Part shown: positions 1-4,510 of the stretch, piece after piece | Layout of the letters: each line of letters begins with the position of its first letter | Numbering within the stretch: the first letter of the stretch is position 1 | Source of the DNA: Clostridiales bacterium | Lineage (GTDB): Bacteria; Bacillota; Clostridia; Oscillospirales; Oscillospiraceae | DNA: 8,071 nucleotides | Assembly: GCA_009774055.1 (NCBI GenBank) | Contig: VSNB01000154.1 | Location: 1 to 8,071, forward strand | Direction of reading: 5' to 3' | The notes under the pieces: generated by a model | Databases searched by the model: none | What the model saw: the letters and a program-made list of their open reading frames with translations, nothing else | Told to the model about the DNA's origin: nothing | Made by a program: the position numbers and the translations under genes

Positions 1-23
1 GATGTGGCCGTCGCAGAATCGTT

Positions 24-98
24 GCTTCTTTTCGCTCGCGCGAAAAGAAGGCCCCGCCGCCGGCGAGGCGGCAAAAAAGTCCCGCCCCGCAGGGGCGG
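24..98. repeat. Left intergenic palindrome cluster
   Basis: Three perfect short hairpins lie in a row. The first has arms CTTCTTTTCGC (25-35) and GCGAAAAGAAG (40-50) around loop TCGC. The second has arms GCCGCC (56-61) and GGCGGC (67-72). The third has arms CCGCCCC (82-88) and GGGGCGG (92-98) around GCA. Bases 24-58 are repeated exactly, inverted, at 8037-8071, and the third hairpin recurs at 7983-7999. None of the hairpins is followed by a clear T-run, so a simple terminator role is not shown. The modular build suggests a dispersed REP-like intergenic repeat; that is inferred from only two copies. The block ends just before the ribosome binding site of the acetyltransferase gene. Confidence 0.8.
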
Positions 99-117
99 CA
101 GAAGAAAGGACCTTTTT

Positions 118-618
118 GTGCCAATTCAAGATATTGACCAACCAGAGAGGCTCTCGGTCACCGAGAGACTCCGCCTCCGAAAATATGATGGAACCCATGA
201 TTTTGCCCTCTCCTGGTACCTGGACCCGGAAACCGTCTGGCTGGTAGACGGAGATCATGACCTCTACACGCCGGAGCTGCTGGACAAAATGTATGCCTAC
301 CAGGACGCCCACGGGGAGCTCTACTTCATTGAGGCCCTGGAGGGCGGCTGCTGGCGGCCCATCGGGGACGTCTGCCTCTCCGTGGATGACTTTGCTATCG
401 TTATCGGGGAGCGGAGCTTCCGGGGAAAGGGCGTGGGCAGGGCGGCGGCTTCCGCCCTGATCCGCCGGGCCCGGGCCCTGGGCTGGAGCCGGGTCAGGGT
501 CAGCGATATCTACGATTTTAACGCCGGGTCCCGGCAGATGTTCGCCTCCCTGGGGTTCCGAGAGGAGGCCAAAACGGAAAAGGGACACAGCTACATTCTC
601 TCTCTTGAAAAGGAGTAA
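118..618 (+). CDS. GNAT family N-acetyltransferase
   Basis: This 166-residue protein looks like a GNAT-fold enzyme that moves an acetyl group from acetyl-CoA to an amine; the substrate cannot be told. The acetyl-CoA pyrophosphate loop is RGKGVG at residues 102-107, followed by a helix. The typical C-terminal part 'DIYDFNAGSRQMFASLGF' (about 130-147) has the conserved Asn and the aromatic/Gly turn seen in GNATs. I chose the GTG at 118 because AAAGGA (105-110) sits 7 nt upstream. The frame stays open to the window edge, but the extra upstream residues would be an Arg/Lys-rich stretch translated from the palindrome block, so that extension is rejected. It ends 5 bp before mnmE, and the mnmE ribosome binding site overlaps its last codons, which suggests cotranscription. 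RimI (ribosomal protein acetylation) was considered because tsaD is nearby, but no RimI-specific feature was seen. Confidence 0.87.
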   Translation: MPIQDIDQPERLSVTERLRLRKYDGTHDFALSWYLDPETVWLVDGDHDLYTPELLDKMYAYQDAHGELYFIEALEGGCWRPIGDVCLSVDDFAIVIGERSFRGKGVGRAAASALIRRARALGWSRVRVSDIYDFNAGSRQMFASLGFREEAKTEKGHSYILSLEKE

Positions 619-623
619 CCCCG

Positions 624-1985
624 ATGGATGTCATTGCCGCCATTTCTACCGCCCCCGCTCTCTCCGCCATCGGTATTGTCCGGGTGTCGGGGGCCGGATG
701 CTTTGCTATCTGCGACAGCGTGTTCCAGCCCACCGGAGGCGGGCTGTTCTCGGCGGCCCGGCCCAGAGAAATGGTCCTGGGCCGGCTGCGGGACCGGGAG
801 GGACATGTGGTGGATTCCTGCCTGGCTGTCCGGTTCCCCGGACCGGGGAGCTACACCGGCGAGGACTGCGCCGAGTTCCACTGTCACGGCTCCCCGGTGG
901 TCCTGCGGGAGGCGCTGGAGGCTCTCTTTGCCGCCGGAGCCCGGCAGGCGGGCCGGGGTGAGTTTACCAAGCGGGCGTTTTTGAACGGCCATATGGACCT
1001 GACCCAGGCGGAGGCGGTGATCGACCTCATCGAATCGGAAACCGCCCAGGCCGCCCGCAACGCGGCGGAGCAGCTGGGCGGCGCCCTGCGGCGGCGGATT
1101 GAGCCGGTGTACGATACGCTCCTCAACATCGCCAGCCGGTTCTACGCCGTGGTGGACTACCCCGACGAGGATATTGAGGATCTGGACCGGGCGGAAAGCC
1201 TTCAGGTCCTCGCCCAGGTGGAAGGGACTTTAGGGGCCCTGCTGGCTACCGCCGACCGGGGCCGGGTACTGCGCCGGGGCGTGCCCGCCGCCATCCTGGG
1301 CCGGCCCAACGTGGGAAAAAGCTCCCTGCTCAACGCACTGGTGGGGTATGAGCGGGCCATCGTCACCGACATCGCCGGGACCACCCGGGACACGGTGGAG
1401 GAAAAGGCGAGCCTCGGCGGCGTGCTGCTGCGGCTCATCGACACCGCCGGCATCCGGGAGGCCGGGGACACGGTGGAGCGGCTGGGCGTGGAGCGGTCCA
1501 GGAGGGCAGCGGATACGGCGGAGCTGGCGCTGCTGGTGGTAGACGGCTCCCGGCCCCTGACGGAGGAGGACCGCGCGGCGGCAGAGGCCGCACGGATGGC
1601 CTCCCGTGTGATCGTGCTCCGCAATAAGTGCGATCTGCCTCCGGCGGCGGATACGGCAGAGTTGGCGGAGCTGGGGCCGGTATTGGACATCTCCGCCCGG
1701 GAGGGAACCGGGCTGGAAGCCCTGGAGGCGGCGGTGGCGGCCCTGTTCCCCGATGGGGGAGTTCCCTCCGGGGAAATCCTCACCAACGCCCGCCAGACGG
1801 AGGCGGTAAGCCGGGCCCTGGAGGCAGTGCGGGGCGCGAAGGCCGCGCTGGAGAGCGGCCTGACCCCGGATGCGGTCCTCTCCGACGCGGAGCGGGCCAT
1901 GAACGCCCTGGGGGAGATCACCGGGAAGACCCTGCGGGAGGATCTGACGGCGCGGATCTTCGAGCGGTTCTGCGTGGGGAAATAG
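624..1985 (+). CDS. mnmE: tRNA modification GTPase MnmE (TrmE)
   Basis: This 453-residue protein has the normal family length. MnmE works with MnmG in the cytoplasm to put a (carboxymethyl)aminomethyl group on C5 of uridine 34 in tRNAs that read split codon boxes, using a folate one-carbon donor. The N-terminal folate-binding and dimerisation domain covers about 1-117, then a helical domain starting 'GEFTKRAFLNGHMDLTQAEA' (112-131). The inserted G domain shows G1 GRPNVGKS (226-233, with the potassium-coordinating Asn 229), G2 around AGTTRDT (251-257), G3 DTAG (273-276), G4 NKCD (334-337) and G5 SA (357-358). The protein ends in FCVGK, carrying the conserved catalytic-region Cys 450 of the family's C(I/V)GK tail. 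The ATG is preceded by AGGAG (611-615) at 8 nt. It lies directly after the acetyltransferase and converges on tsaD. The usual partner mnmG is not in the window. Confidence 0.98.
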   Translation: MDVIAAISTAPALSAIGIVRVSGAGCFAICDSVFQPTGGGLFSAARPREMVLGRLRDREGHVVDSCLAVRFPGPGSYTGEDCAEFHCHGSPVVLREALEALFAAGARQAGRGEFTKRAFLNGHMDLTQAEAVIDLIESETAQAARNAAEQLGGALRRRIEPVYDTLLNIASRFYAVVDYPDEDIEDLDRAESLQVLAQVEGTLGALLATADRGRVLRRGVPAAILGRPNVGKSSLLNALVGYERAIVTDIAGTTRDTVEEKASLGGVLLRLIDTAGIREAGDTVERLGVERSRRAADTAELALLVVDGSRPLTEEDRAAAEAARMASRVIVLRNKCDLPPAADTAELAELGPVLDISAREGTGLEALEAAVAALFPDGGVPSGEILTNARQTEAVSRALEAVRGAKAALESGLTPDAVLSDAERAMNALGEITGKTLREDLTARIFERFCVGK

Positions 1986-1990
1986 GATAA

Positions 1991-2024
1991 GCAGGCGGTC
2001 CGATGGAAACATCGGACCGCCTGC
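1991..2024. terminator. Bidirectional hairpin between mnmE and tsaD
   Basis: A perfect 15-bp stem (1991-2005 with 2010-2024) closes on a GAAA tetraloop. It begins 5 bp after the mnmE stop and ends 11 bp before the tsaD stop on the other strand. Reading plus, the following bases are CCTGCATCC, with no T-run. Reading minus, the loop is TTTC and the next bases are TTATCCTATTT, which is more T-rich. Shared use as a terminator or RNA 3'-end stabiliser for both convergent units is the likely role, better supported for tsaD than for mnmE. Confidence 0.65.
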
Positions 2025-2035
2025 CCTGCATCCTG

Positions 2036-3037
2036 TCAGATTTCCAGATTGGCAAACGCGTTTAGGCTGCTGTCCCCCCGGGTTCCGGCCAGGTACTCGT
2101 AGTACGCCTGGCTGCCGATCATGGCCCCGTTGTCGCCGCACAGGCGCAGGGGCGGCAGATACAGCCTGATGCCGTTTTCCCGGCAGGCCCGCTCCAGGTC
2201 CCCACGAATGGTCCGGTTGGCGGCCACGCCGCCGGCGGCGGCCAGGACCGTCCGTCCCGTCCGCTTCACCGCCTCCATGGCCCGGGGCACCAGCTCGTCG
2301 CTGACCGCCGCCGTCACCGACGCCGCCAGGCTGGGCAGGTCCAGGACCTCCCCCTTCTGGGCGGCGTTGTGGATCAGGTTCACCGCCGCCGTTTTCAAGC
2401 CGGAGAAGGACATATCCAGATCATTTCCCGCGATCCTGGCCCGGGGCAGGGGGTATTTGGCGGGGTCGCCGCCCTGGGCCAGGTCGTCCATGGGCTTGCC
2501 GCCGGGATAGGGCAGACCCAGCACCCGGGCGATCTTGTCGAAGCACTCCCCCGCCGCGTCGTCCCGGGTGGCCCCCAGGATGGTCATATCCGTATATCCC
2601 GCTACGTCCACAACCATAGAGTTGCCCCCGGAGATGCACAGGGCCAGGAAGGGGGGCTCCAGCTCCGGGAAGGCCAGGTAGTTGGCGGCGATATGGCCCC
2701 GGAGGTGGTGGACGGGGATGAGGGGCTTCCCCAGGGCAAAGGCCGCGCTTTTGGCGAAGTTCACCGCCACCAGCAGGGCCCCGATAAGCCCCGGGCCGTA
2801 GGTCACCGCCACCGCGTCGATATCATTTTTCGTCACCCCCGCCTCCGACAGAGCCCGGTCCGACAGGGCGGCGATGGCCTCCACGTGCTTCCGGGAGGCG
2901 ATCTCCGGCACCACGCCGCCATAGATGGCGTGGACATCAACCTGGGAGAGAATGGCGTCGGACAGAACGGTCCGGCCGTTCTCCACCACGGCGGCAGCTG
3001 TCTCGTCGCAGGAGGATTCAAAGGCTAAAATCAGCAT
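2036..3037 (-). CDS. tsaD: tRNA N6-threonylcarbamoyladenosine transferase TsaD
   Basis: TsaD (also called Gcp/YgjD, Kae1 family) transfers threonylcarbamoyl from threonylcarbamoyl-AMP onto A37 of tRNAs reading ANN codons, acting with TsaB and TsaE in bacteria. The 333-residue length is typical. Family landmarks in order are FESSCDET (6-13), YGGVVPE (39-45), TYGPGLIGAL (79-88), the metal-binding HHLRGH (110-115, ligands His 111 and His 115), LGATRDDAAGE (154-164), SFSGLKTA (210-217), AAGGVAAN (267-274) and CGDNGAMIG (300-308, metal-ligand Asp 302). The usual SGGHT-type motif reads SGGNS (136-140) here. The ATG lies 4 bp after the proC stop and a GGGGAAG ribosome binding site overlaps the proC 3' end, so translational coupling is likely. 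The common partners tsaB, tsaE and rimI are not in the window. Confidence 0.98.
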   Translation of the reverse strand: MLILAFESSCDETAAAVVENGRTVLSDAILSQVDVHAIYGGVVPEIASRKHVEAIAALSDRALSEAGVTKNDIDAVAVTYGPGLIGALLVAVNFAKSAAFALGKPLIPVHHLRGHIAANYLAFPELEPPFLALCISGGNSMVVDVAGYTDMTILGATRDDAAGECFDKIARVLGLPYPGGKPMDDLAQGGDPAKYPLPRARIAGNDLDMSFSGLKTAAVNLIHNAAQKGEVLDLPSLAASVTAAVSDELVPRAMEAVKRTGRTVLAAAGGVAANRTIRGDLERACRENGIRLYLPPLRLCGDNGAMIGSQAYYEYLAGTRGDSSLNAFANLEI

Positions 3038-3041
3038 AGCG

Positions 3042-3851
3042 TTACTTCCCCAATTCCTTCGTCTTTTCCGCGGATGCGATCACCGCCCCCATGGCCACGG
3101 CCCGGAAGCTCCGCTCCTCCAGGGCCCGGACTCCGGCGATGGCGGTCCCCCCAGGGGAGCATACCGCGTCCTTCAGCACCCCAGGGTGGTCCCCGGTGGC
3201 CAGCTGGAGCTCCGCCGTGCCTTTTACCATCTGGGCGGCGTAGAGCAGGGCCTTTTTTCTCGGCAGGCCGCAGGCCACGCCGCCGTCCGCCAGGGCCTCC
3301 AGCAGCAGGCACACAAAGGCCGGCCCGCAGCCGGACAGGGCGCAGCCCGCGTCGATCAGCCGCTCGTCCAGGCGGTCGATGATCCCCGCCCCGGACAGGG
3401 CGTCCGTAAACTCGTCCAGCTCCTCCACCGTCACCTTCCCGTTGGTGTCGCAGAGGACGATCCCCTCCCCCACGGCGCAGGGGGTGTTGGGCATGATCCG
3501 GATGACGGGGTACTCCCCGCCGGCCATGGCGGCGATGCGCGCCATGGTCAGGCCCGCCGCCATGGTGACCAGGAGAAATCGGTCCGTCCGTTCCGCCAGA
3601 ACGGGGCCGATCTCCGCCAGGAGGTCCGCCATCATCTGGGGCTTGACCCCCAGGAAGATGAATTTGCCGTCTCTCGCGGCCCGGTCCGCCGGACCGGCGG
3701 CGCAGCCCAATTCCGCCGCCAGGGCTTCCGCCTTCTCAAACGTGCGGTTGGAGAGAAAGACCTGTTCCGGCGGCAGCTTCTTCACCGCCGCCCGGGCCAG
3801 CGCCCCGCCCATGTTCCCGACGCCGATGAAGGAAAAGGTATAGGCTTGCAT
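3042..3851 (-). CDS. proC: Pyrroline-5-carboxylate reductase
   Basis: ProC reduces 1-pyrroline-5-carboxylate to L-proline with NAD(P)H, the last step of proline synthesis, in the cytoplasm. The 269-residue length is that of the family. The N-terminal Rossmann domain opens with FIGVGNMG (8-15) as the dinucleotide-binding loop; GVKPQMM (68-74) and RIMPNTP (118-124) follow. The C-terminal dimerisation and substrate domain has SGCGPAF (173-179, family form SGSGPAY/F) and DAVCSPGGTAIAG (228-240, family form 'V.SPGGTTI.G'). The ATG is set by AGGAGG (3859-3864) at 7 nt. It is the first clear gene of a proC-tsaD unit. No proA or proB is visible. The ribosome binding site is strong, and a possible promoter lies about 80 bp upstream of the start codon. 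Confidence 0.97.
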   Translation of the reverse strand: MQAYTFSFIGVGNMGGALARAAVKKLPPEQVFLSNRTFEKAEALAAELGCAAGPADRAARDGKFIFLGVKPQMMADLLAEIGPVLAERTDRFLLVTMAAGLTMARIAAMAGGEYPVIRIMPNTPCAVGEGIVLCDTNGKVTVEELDEFTDALSGAGIIDRLDERLIDAGCALSGCGPAFVCLLLEALADGGVACGLPRKKALLYAAQMVKGTAELQLATGDHPGVLKDAVCSPGGTAIAGVRALEERSFRAVAMGAVIASAEKTKELGK

Positions 3852-4050
3852 ATGTTGACCTCCTGAAACGCCTGCTGTTGGAACGGCATGGCGGGATATA
3901 TGGACAAGGACCGGCCCCTGGGGGCGGGACGCTCTTATAGTCGAATAACATGAAAAGCAGCAAAGTTCGGCGGATAAAATGGAGTGCAGCTTCGTTGTCG
4001 TCCTTGGCGGGCGTCGGCCTGCCTGCGTCCTCCGCCTCGCTATGCTCCAT
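3736..4050 (-). CDS. Doubtful small ORF upstream of proC
   Basis: I do not recognise this frame. It has a convincing translation start: AGGAGG (4060-4065) lies 9 nt before an ATG at 4048-4050. The 104-codon product begins with an acidic, polar segment (about residues 1-21), then a short hydrophobic run RTLLLFMLFDY (28-38), then a proline-rich and arginine-rich part. Against it, the frame overlaps the first 116 bp of proC in another phase, where its composition is simply that of a shadow frame, and a possible proC promoter lies within it. It may be a leader peptide, the remnant of a gene, or a chance frame behind a ribosome-binding-site-like sequence. Only the first 65 or so residues lie outside proC. 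Confidence 0.22.
   Translation of the reverse strand: MEHSEAEDAGRPTPAKDDNEAALHFIRRTLLLFMLFDYKSVPPPGAGPCPYIPPCRSNSRRFRRSTYASLYLFLHRRREHGRGAGPGGGEEAAAGTGLSLQPHV
3934..3963 (-). promoter_or_regulatory. Possible proC-tsaD promoter
   Basis: On the minus strand TTGCTG (3963-3958) is followed after 18 nt by TATAAG (3939-3934); in the alternative phase CTATAA follows after 17 nt. The -10 matches TATAAT at 5 of 6 positions; the -35 is weak. A start near 3927 would give a leader of about 75 nt before proC. It lies inside the doubtful small ORF starting at 4050; a start here would leave that ORF's own start codon off the transcript. Confidence 0.4.
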
Positions 4051-4082
4051 TTTCTCTCGCCTCCTTTTTGCCGCTTCTCAAG

Positions 4083-4248
4083 TTAGGGCATGTTTGAAAA
4101 ATGTCAAAACGCCCAAGCAGCGGATCTTTTTCCGCTGTACGGCGTTAAAAATTCTTGAAATCCGTCAGGATTCCTGCGAATTTTTGCCTTGCCCAGCGAA
4201 AAAATCTCTCGCTGTTGGGCATTCCGCCATTTATCAAACAAGCCCTAA
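4083..4248. repeat. MITE-like 166-bp imperfect palindrome
   Basis: The two ends are inverted copies: the 31 bases starting at 4085 match the reverse complement of 4216-4246 at 25 positions, beginning AGGGC(A/T)TGTTTGA(A/T)AAATG. The symmetry continues inward. CAGCGGA (4118-4124) pairs with TCCGCTG (4131-4137); CAGCGA (4194-4199) pairs with TCGCTG (4209-4214); in the centre AAAAATTC (4147-4154) pairs with GAATTTTT (4178-4185), and AATCC/GGATT close on GTCA. The outermost bases are TTAGGGC and GCCCTAA, so a TA duplication typical of IS630/Tc1-type insertions is possible. There is no room for a transposase. This fits a miniature inverted-repeat element or a large structured intergenic repeat. 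Mobility is inferred from a single copy. Confidence 0.65.
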
Positions 4249-4263
4249 TCGACTATATCCTGT

Positions 4264-4427
4264 GAATAAATTGCCCCCCGCCGCCTGATTTGGCGGCGGG
4301 GGGCATATAAAGGGGTGCGCCGCCGAAACGGGATCAGCCCTGTCTGAAGCCGGCTAGATCATCAGAACGCAGGCTGCCCTCGCAGCCGCCGGCGCGTTCC
4401 TCCCGAATGGGGGAGGAATGGGTTTCT
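4264..4427 (-). ncRNA. Candidate structured small RNA or orphan leader
   Basis: A promoter and a terminator on the minus strand bracket about 165 nt without a plausible gene. The predicted RNA starts near 4427. Visible helices are: TTCCTCCC with GGGAGGAA (4397-4404 and 4411-4418); GGCTGC-GAGG-GCAGCC in the RNA (about 4373-4388), enclosed by a GCCGGC/GCCGGC pair; and a possible long-range GCGCCG/CGGCGC pair closing the middle. The terminator stem follows. I looked for hallmarks of 6S RNA, small SRP RNA, T-box, c-di-GMP, ZTP and fluoride elements and recognised none. It could be a trans-acting small RNA or a cis-acting leader whose gene was separated by the palindromic element at 4083-4248. Confidence 0.45.
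4272..4305 (-). terminator. Strong GC stem-loop terminator
   Basis: A perfect 14-bp stem, TGCCCCCCGCCGCC (4272-4285) with its complement at 4292-4305, closes on a 6-nt loop. Read on the minus strand it is followed by AATTTATT, a weak but usable U-rich tail. Read plus, it is followed by TATAAAGG, so termination is more likely leftward. It would end the candidate RNA started at 4427 and any readthrough from the transporter operon. Confidence 0.7.
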
Positions 4428-4433
4428 GCAAGT

Positions 4434-4462
4434 ATCATACCACATTCGGGGCCGTTCGGCAA
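4434..4462 (-). promoter_or_regulatory. Extended -10 promoter of the candidate RNA
   Basis: On the minus strand TTGCCG (4462-4457) and TATGAT (4439-4434) are separated by exactly 17 nt. A TG one base upstream of the -10 gives an extended -10 element. Transcription should begin near the A at 4427. It lies about 50 bp beyond the stop codon of the permease gene and points away from it, so it is independent of the transporter operon. Confidence 0.6.
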
Positions 4463-4510
4463 TAGGTAATTTTCGTTATCTCCAATTTCTGGAAAATTTT
4501 CCTCCGGAGG

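Noticed and set aside
24..98. CRISPR-like repeats at the left edge
   Set aside because: The hairpins differ in sequence, are not regularly spaced, and have no unique spacers or cas genes nearby.
1202..1921. Long Ser/Arg/Ala-rich minus-strand frame inside mnmE
   Set aside because: It is a shadow of a GC-rich gene: low-complexity composition, no start signal, and mnmE on the other strand has full motif support.
2925..3866. 313-codon plus-strand frame opposite proC
   Set aside because: It lies opposite a gene with full family motifs and has shadow-like composition with no own ribosome binding site.
3950..4288. 112-codon plus-strand frame across the intergenic palindrome
   Set aside because: More than half of it is translated from the imperfect palindrome and the terminator stem. 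It has no ribosome binding site and no domain-like sequence.
4264..4427. 6S RNA, SRP RNA, T-box or known riboswitch
   Set aside because: I found no GGUGGNACC T-box core, no SRP tetraloop motif, no long single-hairpin 6S fold including both ends, and no recognised ligand-binding core. A covariance-model search is still needed.
4491..4510. Palindromes GGAAAATTTTCC and CCTCCGGAGG just after the permease stop as a terminator
   Set aside because: Both are perfect palindromes without a loop and no T-run follows a stable stem, so an intrinsic terminator is not supported.
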